Below are positions 1 to 7,286 of a stretch of 8,452 bases of DNA, in pieces. The DNA is from an uncultured Campylobacter sp. GTDB taxonomy: Bacteria; Campylobacterota; Campylobacteria; Campylobacterales; Campylobacteraceae. The notes under the pieces were generated by a model. That model worked only from the letters and a program-made list of their open reading frames with translations, made no database searches and had not been told where the DNA came from. Every line of letters begins with the position of its first letter. Within the stretch, counting starts at the first letter, position 1. A program made the translations under genes and the position numbers. The stretch spans positions 1 through 8,452 of the forward strand of contig CALIWP010000164.1 in assembly GCA_938046705.1 (NCBI GenBank), written 5' to 3'.

Positions 1-1252
1 CATCTAGGATTATGACGCCCTCGCCGCCTCCGGTGATCTTGCTTTCGCTCGCGATAAATGCCAGCCTTAAGCGGTTTAGCTCGCCCGAGCTTAGATTTTT
101 TAGCGCCGTCTCGTTTAGGCTCAAATTTACCTCGTCCCTACCGGCGGAGTCTAGGGTTTTGCTATTTATCTTTAATGAAATCTCGCTCATATAAAGCTCT
201 TTTAGAAACGAATTTATGAGCGACTCAAGCTCTTTTAAATTTGCCGCGCGAGCTTGGCTGATTTTATCGGCCAGCGCGTTTACCGCGGTTTCGTTTTGTT
301 TAAATTTACGCTCCAGCTCGCTCTTTTCAAAGCTTATATTTTCGTATCTTGCTAGCTCGGCTTTGCGCGTTTTTAGCGTCTGCAAAGCCTCCTCCTCGCC
401 GCCGTAGCGACGCACGAGTGAGTTTATCGCCTCAATGCGGTCTAGCACGCCCTCGATATCCACGTCTTCTAGCTCGTCCATGTTTAAATTTTCGCGCGCT
501 ATTCGCAGCTCGTTCATCGCCTCTTCAAAAAAGCCGCTATCGACGTCGCTGATGTTTAGCGCGTCTACTACGGGTTGCTCGAAATTAAAAATTTGCTCCG
601 CCCTATTCCACGCTTCTAAAATTTTATCCTTTTTACTCAGGCGCTTTTTTAGCTCCATTAGCTCGTCAAATTCGCCGATTTTCGGGCTCACGCTTTCTAT
701 TTTATTGATTTCAAAGGAGGCAAATTCCTTTAGCTCCTCCACTCTTTTTTCTTCGTCGATTATTTTTTTCAGCTCGCGAGAAATTTGGCTAAATTCGTCA
801 AATTTGAGCCTAAATTCGCTCAAAATTTCGTTAAATTTAGCGTCTTTTTTCGTCTGCAAGCTATCTAGCAAATTTAAAAATCTCTCGTTTTCAAATTCGT
901 TTATTTCCTTTGCGGATAGGTATTTTACGTGCTCTTTGGCGATGCTGGCTAGATTTTTTTTAGAAACGGCTTGCGAGTTTATAAAGTAGCGCGTCGTTTT
1001 GTCGCGAAAAAGCTTAAAGGTATTTATCTCCTCGCTCTCAAGGCCAAATTCCTCAAGGTCAAAATTATGCGAGACGTCGGCCTCGATCAGCTTCGCTTCG
1101 CTATCCTTTAGCCCCAAAACCGCCATTATCGAGCCCATCAGGACCGATTTGCCAGCACCGCTCACGCCCGTAAATACGCTAAGTCCGCGCCCGAAATTTA
1201 ACTCGACGTTTTCAAAACTCAAATTTTGCTTTATCAAAATCCGCTCAATCAT
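1..1252 (-). CDS. recN: DNA repair protein RecN (3' end cut off by window edge)
   Basis: RecN is a cytoplasmic SMC-like ATPase that acts early in recombinational repair of double-strand breaks. Translating the minus strand from the ATG at 1252 gives 417 open residues to the window edge. Walker A is at residues 29-36 (GVSGAGKS). A long charged, coiled-coil-like stretch rich in E, K and L covers about 120-345. The ABC signature LSSGE is at 387-391, followed by NRLRLAFIA, and Walker B begins as VIILD at 413-417 with the next codon starting in G, as expected for the catalytic Glu. The remaining part (rest of Walker B, D-loop, H-loop) lies outside the window; bacterial RecN is about 500-560 residues. 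The start overlaps the nadK stop by 8 bases and has no clear ribosome binding site of its own, so translational coupling to nadK is likely. The signature has Ser where LSGGE is more usual; SG remains. The assignment is firm from motif order plus the nadK neighbour. Confidence 0.93.
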   Translation of the reverse strand, partial: MIERILIKQNLSFENVELNFGRGLSVFTGVSGAGKSVLMGSIMAVLGLKDSEAKLIEADVSHNFDLEEFGLESEEINTFKLFRDKTTRYFINSQAVSKKNLASIAKEHVKYLSAKEINEFENERFLNLLDSLQTKKDAKFNEILSEFRLKFDEFSQISRELKKIIDEEKRVEELKEFASFEINKIESVSPKIGEFDELMELKKRLSKKDKILEAWNRAEQIFNFEQPVVDALNISDVDSGFFEEAMNELRIARENLNMDELEDVDIEGVLDRIEAINSLVRRYGGEEEALQTLKTRKAELARYENISFEKSELERKFKQNETAVNALADKISQARAANLKELESLINSFLKELYMSEISLKINSKTLDSAGRDEVNLSLNETALKNLSSGELNRLRLAFIASESKITGGGEGVIILD

Positions 1253-2138
1253 TATAACCCCAATGCAGCTTTTCTTTTAAAATTTGAAAATAATCTCTCC
1301 CGACGTGGCGGATTAGCCGCGCCGTGTTCGCGCTTAGCGTCATGCTCACGCTCTCAAGCTCGCTCATTTTATACCTGTCCTGCCCGTCGATCACCAGCAC
1401 CGCCGCGCTTGCGGTTTTAAATTTGATCTCAAATCCGCGCGGAAGCACGACCGGACGCTGCGTGAGCGAGTGCGAACAAACGGGCGTAACCAAAAACACC
1501 TCGCTCAAAGGATAGGTTATCGCTCCGCCAGCGCTCATGTTGTATCCGGTTGATCCCACCGGCGTAGAGACGATGACGCCGTCGCCAAAATACGCGTTAA
1601 AGTATTTTTCGTTCCAAAAGGCCTCCACGTGCGTCATGGAACCTACCTTTTCGCCCACGATCACCGCGTCGTTAAATGCGATCTTGTGCAAAATTTCCCC
1701 GCTTTTTTTGTGCAAAAAAACGTCAAGCATAAAAGGGGTCTCGACCTCAAATTTGCCCTCGAAAAACTCGGCGAAAAATTTCTCGCATTCATTCATCGTG
1801 ATATCTGTTAAAAATCCCAGCCTGCCCGCGTGTATGCCTAGCACGAAGGGCGAAATCTCGGCCGCGTTTCTGCAAAGCGAGATGATCGTGCCGTCGCCTC
1901 CGAGCGAGATCAAAAAATCGCACTCTGTAGCCAGCTCGCGCACCTCAAATCCTTGCAAATTTGAGCCCTCTTTTAAATTTAGATGTTTAGCGAGCGCGTT
2001 TTCAAACAAAATTTGAACGCCGTACCTGGCTAAAATTTCGCGTAAAATTTGTGCGTTTTTTACCAAATTTCCATTGATTTTTGCGACTAGGCCGACTTTT
2101 TTTACCTTAGCCGGAAGTAATAAATTCTCTTTTTTCAT
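1245..2138 (-). CDS. nadK: NAD(+) kinase (ATP-NAD kinase)
   Basis: Phosphorylates NAD+ to NADP+ with ATP, the only route to NADP(H); cytoplasmic. From the ATG at 2138 the protein has 297 residues, normal for the family (C. jejuni NadK is close to 286 and, from memory, aligns along its whole length). Diagnostic motifs: GGDGT at 80-84 ([14 protein letters not shown]), [12 protein letters not shown] at 101-112, the FNDAV NAD-binding segment at 155-159, and the glycine-rich block [15 protein letters not shown] at 186-200, followed by TPVCSHSL. The C-terminus [14 protein letters not shown] is typical of the Campylobacter protein. The reading frame stays open upstream to a TTG at 2186, but the extra 16 residues do not look like family sequence and would need a transcript starting much further up. 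The start at 2138 has no Shine-Dalgarno and sits directly behind a -10 box. First gene of a nadK-recN unit, divergent from aspS. Confidence 0.94.
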   Translation of the reverse strand: MKKENLLLPAKVKKVGLVAKINGNLVKNAQILREILARYGVQILFENALAKHLNLKEGSNLQGFEVRELATECDFLISLGGDGTIISLCRNAAEISPFVLGIHAGRLGFLTDITMNECEKFFAEFFEGKFEVETPFMLDVFLHKKSGEILHKIAFNDAVIVGEKVGSMTHVEAFWNEKYFNAYFGDGVIVSTPVGSTGYNMSAGGAITYPLSEVFLVTPVCSHSLTQRPVVLPRGFEIKFKTASAAVLVIDGQDRYKMSELESVSMTLSANTARLIRHVGRDYFQILKEKLHWGYND

Positions 2139-2145
2139 AGAGCGG

Positions 2146-2153
2146 ATTTTATC
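2146..2153 (-). promoter_or_regulatory. Probable -10 box of nadK-recN
   Basis: On the minus strand GATAAAAT fits the Campylobacter sigma-70 -10 pattern gnTAnaAT. It ends only 7 bases before the nadK ATG at 2138, so transcription would begin at or within a base or two of the start codon. The bases between (CCGCTCT) contain no Shine-Dalgarno. This suggests a leaderless mRNA; it is an inference from spacing only. Confidence 0.45.
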
Positions 2154-2192
2154 ACATTTTGTTTTAAAAAAGCTGGGAAAAAGCAAATTTCT

Positions 2193-2200
2193 AGTATAAT
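2193..2200 (+). promoter_or_regulatory. -10 box of aspS promoter
   Basis: AGTATAAT with a perfect TATAAT at 2195-2200, preceded by A/T-tract sequence as is usual for epsilonproteobacterial sigma-70 promoters, which lack a strong -35. A start point near 2207 leaves a leader of about 25 bases before the aspS ATG. The upstream ATG at 2199 overlaps this box and so cannot serve as the aspS start. Confidence 0.65.
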
Positions 2201-2220
2201 GGGCGCGTTAAAAACAGCAA

Positions 2221-2226
2221 AAGGAG
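2221..2226 (+). promoter_or_regulatory. Ribosome binding site of aspS
   Basis: AAGGAG, followed by five bases (TGAAA) and then the ATG at 2232. It fixes the aspS start at 2232 rather than at the in-frame ATG at 2199. Confidence 0.8.
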
Positions 2227-2231
2227 TGAAA

Positions 2232-3983
2232 ATGCGTAGCCATTACTGCACTGATTTAAGCAGTGCCGACATAGGCAAAGAAGTTACGCTTTGCGGTTGG
2301 GTAAATACCTACCGCGACCACGGCGGCGTTATATTTTTGGACCTGCGCGATCGCACGGGACTGATCCAGATCGTCTGCGATCCGGCAGACAGCAAGAGCT
2401 CTCACGAGGCAGCATCGCACGTTCGCGACGAGTACGTGCTAAGGATAAAAGGCAAAGTCCGCGCTCGCGGCGAAGGCCTAGTAAATCCACGCCTAAAAAC
2501 GGGCGAGATCGAAGTAATCGCTAGCGAAGTGATAGTAGAAAACCCGAGCGAGACGCTACCTTTCGTCATCGGCGACGAGAGCGTAAACGAGGACATCAGG
2601 CTAAAATACAGATTTTTGGACCTTAGAAACGAGAAACTTCAAAATATCTTTAAAATGCGCTCAAAAGCGGCGATCGCAGCTAGAAACAGCCTAGATAAAA
2701 TGGGCTTTATCGAGTTTGAAACGCCGATTTTAACGCGCGCAACGCCTGAAGGCGCAAGAGACTATCTAGTGCCTAGCCGCGTATATCCGGGCCAGTTTTA
2801 CGCCCTGCCGCAAAGCCCGCAGCTTTTCAAACAGCTTTTGATGTGTTCCGGCTTTGATAAATATTTTCAGATCGCAAAATGCTTCCGCGACGAGGACTTG
2901 CGCGCCGATAGACAGCCTGAATTTACGCAGATAGATATCGAGATGAGCTTCATCGAGCAAGAAGACATCCTAAATATGGCTGAAAATATGCTAAAAGACG
3001 TCTTTGCCGCATGCGGATACGATATCCAAATCCCTTTTCGCCGCATGAGCTACAAAGAGGCTACCGAGAGCTACGGCAGCGACAAGCCCGATCTGCGCTA
3101 CGATCTAAAGATGATCGACGTTATCGACATTTTCGCGCGCTCTAGCAATGAAATATTTAGTAAAATCGCAACCGAACCTAAGAAAAACCGCATCAAGGCG
3201 CTAAAAGTGCCAAACGGCGATAATATCTTTAGCAAGCGCGAGATGAATAGGTTTGAGGAATTTGTCCGCAAATTCGGCGCTCAAGGCCTTGGCTACTTCC
3301 AGATGAAAGAGGACGGTCTAAAAGGACCGCTTTGTAAATTTTTCGAACAAAGCGACCTTGACGAGATCGTAGCTCGCTGCGAGCTAAAAGTCGGCGACGT
3401 CGTATTTTTCGGCGCCGGCAAGAAAAAAGTCGTACTTGACTACATGGGACGATTTAGGATTTTCCTCGCCGAGCAAATGGGCATCATCGACCAAAACAAA
3501 ATGGAGTTTTTGTGGGTGCTTGACTTCCCGATGTTTGAGCAAAACGACGACGGTAGCTACTCAGCTATGCACCATCCGTTTACCATGCCTAAAAACATCG
3601 ACGAGCCCGATCTCGAGGACATCCTATCGGTCGCTCACGACGTCGTGCTTAACGGCTATGAACTTGGCGGCGGTAGCGTGAGAATCCATAAAAACGACAT
3701 TCAGCAAAAGGTATTTAAGCTACTTGGTATCGACGAAGCTGAGCAACGCGAGAAATTTGGCTTCTTGCTCGACGCGTTAAGCTTTGGCGCACCTCCGCAC
3801 GGCGGTATCGCGATCGGCTTTGATAGGCTAAATATGCTAGTAAATAAAACCAGCTCGATCCGCGACGTTATCGCCTTCCCTAAAACTCAGCGCGCCCAGT
3901 GCCCGTTAACAAAAGCGCCGAGCGAAGCTAGCGCGGAGCAGTTAAGGGAGCTAGGGTTAAGGCTGCGAGAAAAAGAAAAATAA
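2232..3983 (+). CDS. aspS: Aspartyl-tRNA synthetase, probably non-discriminating (Asp/Asn)
   Basis: Class IIb aminoacyl-tRNA synthetase: activates aspartate with ATP and loads it on tRNA-Asp. 583 residues, the usual bacterial length, with an N-terminal OB-fold anticodon-binding domain (about 1-105), a catalytic core from about 120, and the bacterial GAD-type insert in the middle (about 290-420). Visible motifs: [16 protein letters not shown] at 168-183, [12 protein letters not shown] at 190-201, motif 2 [14 protein letters not shown] at 218-231, and motif 3 GIAIGFDRL at 525-533. H30 (in RDHGG) and G82 (in RGEGLVN) match the pair reported for non-discriminating AspRS of Pseudomonas aeruginosa; E. 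coli has Leu and Lys in the corresponding places. It therefore probably also makes Asp-tRNA-Asn for GatCAB amidation, as known for Helicobacter and relatives. The start is set by AAGGAG at 2221. Followed by a palindromic element rather than a classic terminator. Confidence 0.96.
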   Translation: MRSHYCTDLSSADIGKEVTLCGWVNTYRDHGGVIFLDLRDRTGLIQIVCDPADSKSSHEAASHVRDEYVLRIKGKVRARGEGLVNPRLKTGEIEVIASEVIVENPSETLPFVIGDESVNEDIRLKYRFLDLRNEKLQNIFKMRSKAAIAARNSLDKMGFIEFETPILTRATPEGARDYLVPSRVYPGQFYALPQSPQLFKQLLMCSGFDKYFQIAKCFRDEDLRADRQPEFTQIDIEMSFIEQEDILNMAENMLKDVFAACGYDIQIPFRRMSYKEATESYGSDKPDLRYDLKMIDVIDIFARSSNEIFSKIATEPKKNRIKALKVPNGDNIFSKREMNRFEEFVRKFGAQGLGYFQMKEDGLKGPLCKFFEQSDLDEIVARCELKVGDVVFFGAGKKKVVLDYMGRFRIFLAEQMGIIDQNKMEFLWVLDFPMFEQNDDGSYSAMHHPFTMPKNIDEPDLEDILSVAHDVVLNGYELGGGSVRIHKNDIQQKVFKLLGIDEAEQREKFGFLLDALSFGAPPHGGIAIGFDRLNMLVNKTSSIRDVIAFPKTQRAQCPLTKAPSEASAEQLRELGLRLREKEK

Positions 3984-3985
3984 GT

Positions 3986-4110
3986 GTAGAAGCGTCGTCT
4001 CGCTGCGCTATACGTCGTTGGTTTTAAAATTTTACGCTCCGCAGGCTACACGCCTAGCGCACGCTTAAATTTTAAAACCGCCTTGTCTAGCTTGGCGATA
4101 CTTCCGCTAC
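3986..4110. repeat. Imperfect palindromic intergenic element (REP/MITE-like)
   Basis: The outer ends are GTAG (3986-3989) and CTAC (4107-4110). Inside are perfect 13-bp arms GGTTTTAAAATTT (4020-4032) and AAATTTTAAAACC (4067-4079). The centre carries a small hairpin AGGC-TACAC-GCCT (4043-4055). Flanks between outer ends and inner arms are of similar length (34 and 31 bases) and partly complementary (for example GAAG/CTTC). There is no T-run after it, so it is not a classic terminator, although it may end or stabilise the aspS transcript. It contains no recognisable gene. Whether it is repeated elsewhere in the genome cannot be seen here. Confidence 0.5.
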
Positions 4111-4268
4111 AAAATTTATTGAATTTTATTTTTTATTTTAAAGAAAAGGCGAAGTATCTTGCGATGAATTTAAATGTTGCGAAGAAATTTTCGACCGAAG
4201 ATAGAACATATAGTTCATCGAGGGAGGAAATTTCTAGCCCATTTAAAGACGCGTAAGAGAAGCCGAAA
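4111..4268. other. rdgB upstream region, no assignable gene
   Basis: Together with the palindrome at 3986-4110 this fills the 295-base gap between aspS and rdgB. It starts with an A/T-rich run (4111-4147) that could hold the rdgB promoter, but no -10 box stands out. A short open frame of 30 codons (4164-4256) looks unusually protein-like but lacks a well-placed ribosome binding site. A strong purine tract AGGGAGG at 4221-4227 has no ATG, GTG or TTG at a usable distance. An 8-base inverted pair GATACTTC (4097-4104) / GAAGTATC (4151-4158) links this stretch to the palindrome. Confidence 0.4.
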
Positions 4269-4273
4269 AAGGA
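4269..4273 (+). promoter_or_regulatory. Ribosome binding site of rdgB
   Basis: AAGGA, then five bases (AAAAT), then TTG at 4279. It decides for the TTG start of rdgB over the upstream in-frame ATG at 4174. Confidence 0.75.
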
Positions 4274-4278
4274 AAAAT

Positions 4279-4923
4279 TTGAAAATAGTTTTAGCAACAT
4301 CCAACGCCGACAAAGTGCGCGAAATAAAAGATTTTTTAAAAGATTACGAAATTTACGCACTGCGCGAAATTTGCGAGCCTTTTGAGATCGTCGAAGACGG
4401 CGCGACTTTCGCCGCAAACGCGCTAATCAAAGCTCGCGCCGTGCAGGCAAAACTGCGTGAGCTAAATTTGGCGGACGAGTTTATCGCGCTAAGCGACGAT
4501 AGCGGCATCAGCGTGGAGGCTCTTGGCGGTAGGCCCGGGATTTACTCGGCGAGATTTAGCGATATGAACGAGCGCGGGCAGATAACGGGCAAAAGCGCGA
4601 CCGACGCTAGCAACCGCGCAAAGCTGATCTCGGAGCTAAAAGCGCTAAATTTGATTAGTTCGCCCGCGTTTTACACCGCTTGTATCGCGGTTAGCTCAAA
4701 TTTGGGCGATTTTACGGCGCACGGCTTTATGCACGGCACGGCAATCGACGAGGAGCGCGGCAGCAACGGCTTTGGCTACGATAGCCTCTTTATACCGCGC
4801 GGCTTTACGCAGACTCTGGGCGAGCTAGACGACGCTATAAAGCTAAAAATCTCTCACCGCTCAAAGGGACTTGAGCTCATAAAGTACGTGTTAAAGAGCC
4901 TTGAGAGGAAATTTGGGCGCTAA
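4279..4923 (+). CDS. rdgB: RdgB/HAM1 non-canonical purine NTP pyrophosphatase
   Basis: Hydrolyses dITP/ITP and (d)XTP to monophosphate plus pyrophosphate, keeping deaminated purines out of DNA and RNA; cytoplasmic. 214 residues from a TTG start, close to the family norm of about 200. The N-terminus MKIVLATSNADKVREIKDFL is the family hallmark (substrate-binding SN at 8-9), with TFAANALIKARA at 43-54, SDDSG at 72-76 (metal/catalytic Asp), GIYSARFS at 87-94, the base-recognition loop GSNGFGYDSLFIP at 161-173, and SHR at 192-194. The frame is open upstream to an ATG at 4174, but those 35 extra residues are Arg/Lys-rich, unlike the family, and that ATG has no ribosome binding site. Next to the catalytic region, about 95-110 (NERGQITGKSATDASN) is longer than I recall in C. 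jejuni. Downstream is a separately promoted phosphatase gene. Confidence 0.93.
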   Translation: MKIVLATSNADKVREIKDFLKDYEIYALREICEPFEIVEDGATFAANALIKARAVQAKLRELNLADEFIALSDDSGISVEALGGRPGIYSARFSDMNERGQITGKSATDASNRAKLISELKALNLISSPAFYTACIAVSSNLGDFTAHGFMHGTAIDEERGSNGFGYDSLFIPRGFTQTLGELDDAIKLKISHRSKGLELIKYVLKSLERKFGR

Positions 4924-4955
4924 ATTTAGGGCGCGAAAGAAAAAGCAAATTTGCG

Positions 4956-4980
4956 CGGCAAAACTGAGCTAAATTTGCCG
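4956..4980 (+). terminator. Hairpin after rdgB, weak terminator candidate
   Basis: CGGCAAA (4956-4962) pairs with TTTGCCG (4974-4980) across an 11-base loop, just beyond the rdgB stop. No T-run follows (TCCCTTAA), so it may be a Rho-dependent or stabilising hairpin, or chance in a sequence full of AAATTTG words. A perfect small palindrome GCAAATTTGC lies just before it (4945-4954). Confidence 0.3.
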
Positions 4981-4997
4981 TCCCTTAACGCTAGCGC

Positions 4998-5005
4998 GGT
5001 ATAAT
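4998..5005 (+). promoter_or_regulatory. -10 box of the HAD phosphatase gene
   Basis: GGTATAAT fits gnTAnaAT exactly, in an otherwise GC-rich setting, about 27 bases before the ATG at 5033. It is flanked by GCGCG (4994-4998) and CGCGC (5006-5010), forming a 5-bp dyad centred on the box; this may be chance or a repressor site. Confidence 0.6.
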
Positions 5006-5032
5006 CGCGCAAATTTAAAATTTGAGACGAAG

Positions 5033-5620
5033 ATGAATCTGGTTTTATTCGACTTTGACGGGACGATCACGCGCGATGATTCGCTGCTGGAGTTTATCGC
5101 CTACGTCGTGGGATTTAAGAAATTTTTTCGGGGTATTTTTTGGCTTTCGCCCGTTTTGATCGGATATAAGCTAAAAATTTGCAGCAACAACTACGCTCGT
5201 AGGCGGCTGATGACGTACTTTTTTGCTGGTATGAGCGCGGATAAATTTGCTCAAATTTGCAAAAAATACTCAAACACGCACATCGAAGATATCGTGAAAT
5301 TTTCCGCGATGGCAAAGATCGCCGAGTATAAAGCAAACGGCGACAAGGTCGTGATCGTGACGGCGTCGCTCGAGGACTGGCTAGCTCCGTGGTGCAGGGC
5401 GCAGGGCATCGAGCTACTAGGCACTCGTATCAAGAAAAAGGGCGGCGTGATAACGGGCGAGATAGACGGCGCCAACTGCTACGGCGCGGAGAAGGTACGC
5501 CGCGTGCGCGAGGCGTATGACACGGACGCCTTTGAGCGCGTGATCGCATACGGCGACAGTAGGGGCGACAAGGAGATGCTGGAGTTTGCCGACGAGGCGC
5601 ATTATAGGGCGTTTGAGTGA
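5033..5620 (+). CDS. HAD superfamily subfamily IB phosphatase
   Basis: Small soluble-looking haloacid-dehalogenase-type hydrolase of 195 residues, predicted to remove phosphate from a small molecule or lipid phosphate through an aspartyl-phosphate. Motif I is DFDGT at 7-11 (nucleophile D7, acid D9), motif II T110 in VIVTAS, motif III K154 in GAEKV, and motif IV GDSRGDKEML at 174-183. The cap after motif I holds a hydrophobic, aromatic stretch (about 31-46, FFRGIFWLSPVLIGYK). That is reminiscent of HAD-IB enzymes such as phosphatidylglycerophosphatase PgpC and of SerB relatives. The substrate cannot be read from sequence: SerB is less likely because of length and cap, and PgpC-like is a guess. 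The ribosome binding site is weak (GACGAAG directly before the ATG). It has its own promoter and ends at a strong bidirectional terminator, so it is probably monocistronic. Confidence 0.85.
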   Translation: MNLVLFDFDGTITRDDSLLEFIAYVVGFKKFFRGIFWLSPVLIGYKLKICSNNYARRRLMTYFFAGMSADKFAQICKKYSNTHIEDIVKFSAMAKIAEYKANGDKVVIVTASLEDWLAPWCRAQGIELLGTRIKKKGGVITGEIDGANCYGAEKVRRVREAYDTDAFERVIAYGDSRGDKEMLEFADEAHYRAFE

Positions 5621-5627
5621 GTAAGGG

Positions 5628-5658
5628 AAAAGCCAAGACAAAATGGATCTTGGCTTTT
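5628..5658. terminator. Bidirectional Rho-independent terminator
   Basis: A perfect 11-bp stem AAAAGCCAAGA (5628-5638) / TCTTGGCTTTT (5648-5658) with a 9-base loop, one further T on the right (5659), and A-runs on the left that become T-runs on the other strand. It lies between the convergent HAD gene (stop 5618-5620) and the OLD-type gene (stop 5664-5666) and should end both transcripts. Confidence 0.88.
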
Positions 5659-5663
5659 TGTAG

Positions 5664-7286
5664 TTAAAATGTCGATAGGTAGTCGAATAGTTCAAAGAAT
5701 TTATTTTTTGTTTCTTTGTCTATTTGGATTTTGTCTTGCTCGACTTCATTTTTAAATTTGCTTGACATATCGCTTGATTTTGCGTCCATTTGAAATTTAT
5801 CTCTTAGCTCGGTGCTAAAAAAGTCTTCCATTTCTTTAAAATTTGGATACTTTTCTTTAAATTGTTTGTTGTTCAGTATCGCTATAAATTTATCGTCGTT
5901 TAGCTCCACCATAGCTTGTCCTGCCTTATCGCCATCTACTAAAAGTAACGCTCTGCCGTCTTTTGCCGTTCTGGCTAGTGTTTTTAGTTCATTTGCTATT
6001 TTTTCTTGAGTAGGCGTAGCAACTGTATTTCTACTATTTTTAGTTTTATTATCCGCCTTGCCAAGTCCGCTTATCGGTAAAAACAGTAACTTCTCCTCGC
6101 TGTTTCGCTCTTTTTCGTATAGAAAATTCATAGCTGTTAAGTAATTATAATCGGTTATCCCCTCGACGAAAATAAGCTTATCATTATATCCTACCAGACT
6201 AAGATATCCTGTGCCGAGACTTCTTTTTATTTCAGCTAAGGTGTCAGCTTCATGATCTGGCATGATAAAAAAATCATTTATGATCGTGGAGCCTTTGTCG
6301 CCGGATTTTACTATCTTTATCTCATCAAGATGACGAATATCTAAAATATGATTTGAGTGAGTAGAAACGATAAAGGTTATACCGCGTTTTTGTCCAAATT
6401 CTTTTAAAAATTTACGAATATCTTTTTGAGCCGGTATGCTTAGATGATTTTCCACTTCGTCTATCAGGACTATATCGCTATATCCTACTTTGTATTGGTA
6501 TAAAAAGTTAAAAAATAGATTAAAGAATTTTTTAAATCCGACGCTTTGCTCGCTTAGGCTAATGGTTTCATTGTTTTTTTCAATACAAAAAGAGATGCTT
6601 TGGGTTTCCAGTTTTATCTCAAAGCCATAAACACCACTATCTGATTTGGAATAATAAAGCTCATTAAAGCGTACATTTATAGTATTTTTTAAGATTTTAT
6701 TTATCTCCTTTTCTGCCGTATTGTAAAAACTAGTGTCTTTGTCTTTTGATCTTTCGCAAGCTTTTTGTAGTTTTGATATATCAAATTTTATGGCATTAAA
6801 CAATGCTATAAAAAACTTATTTTTCAATAACTGATCGGGTGTTGTTTTTAGATTTTCGTTTTTTATTTCATGCTCTTTGTAAAATACGATTTTTGGCACT
6901 ATTGGATAACGCCACAATAGTTCATCAGCCAATGCTTTTATGTCTATAAATTTTGGAAGTTCCGGCTTTTGATTGTTGTAGTAATAAGCTTGTTTATTGT
7001 ATTCCCATAATTCAGTCAAAATTTCTCGTAGCTTATCATAATATCTTTCAAATTTATTGTATTCCCGGCGAAAGATCGCGCTACTTATATCCTTTGAAAG
7101 TTCGTCAAAAATTTTTTTATCGTTTTGTCTATATCTATTATTTTCTTTATAGTTTTCAATATACCAATCCGTAAGTTTTTTAAATTCACTTTTTATCTTA
7201 GTTAGGGTTTCAAACCATGGATAACTAGAACTCCATGTTGCTATATTTTCGCTGTTTAGCCAAATTTTAAACTCATATTTTTGCAA
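5664..7286 (-). pseudogene. OLD-family TOPRIM ATPase, 5'-truncated (no Walker A)
   Basis: OLD-type proteins join an ABC-like ATPase to a TOPRIM nuclease and often act in phage defence (OLD of phage P2, GajA of Gabija). The 540 residues here keep most of the ATPase: a signature-like LSEQSVGFKKF at 244-254, Walker B IVLIDEVE at 272-279 (D276, E277), and the H-loop STHSNH with H310. They also keep a TOPRIM domain: FVEGITD at 373-379 (E375), SGLGK at 406-410, and LLLVDGDKAG at 447-456 (D451, D453). The N-terminal ATPase lobe with the P-loop GxxxxGKS, expected about 100 residues further upstream, is absent. At that point the sequence becomes hsdM. The first usable codon is a TTG at 7286 inside hsdM, without a ribosome binding site, and no ATG follows until residue 342. 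Expression could only come from coupling to hsdM, which it overlaps by 31 bases. ATP hydrolysis is not expected. AT-richer than the housekeeping genes to its left; probably acquired. Class and partner are unknown. Confidence 0.75.

Noticed and set aside
435..989. 184-codon plus-strand open frame, rich in Ser, Phe and Leu
   Set aside because: It is the antisense of recN, whose minus-strand frame carries Walker A, the ABC signature and Walker B. The composition is the usual reverse image of a Glu/Lys-rich coiled coil.
2139..2186. Upstream extension of nadK to a TTG at 2186
   Set aside because: The 16 extra residues do not fit the family, and the likely -10 box lies inside this stretch.
2199..2231. 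Upstream ATG start for aspS
   Set aside because: It overlaps the TATAAT box, while AAGGAG is ideally placed for the ATG at 2232, where family sequence begins.
4174..4278. Arg/Lys-rich N-terminal extension of rdgB from the ATG at 4174
   Set aside because: No ribosome binding site and no family match. The TTG at 4279 has AAGGA five bases upstream and begins at the conserved KIVLATSN.
4133..4417. 94-codon minus-strand frame, very basic
   Set aside because: It lies opposite the start of rdgB and has no motif or ribosome binding site; it is a shadow frame.
5115..5695. Several minus-strand open frames opposite the HAD phosphatase
   Set aside because: They overlap a gene with all four HAD motifs, carry no domains, and some run through the bidirectional terminator.
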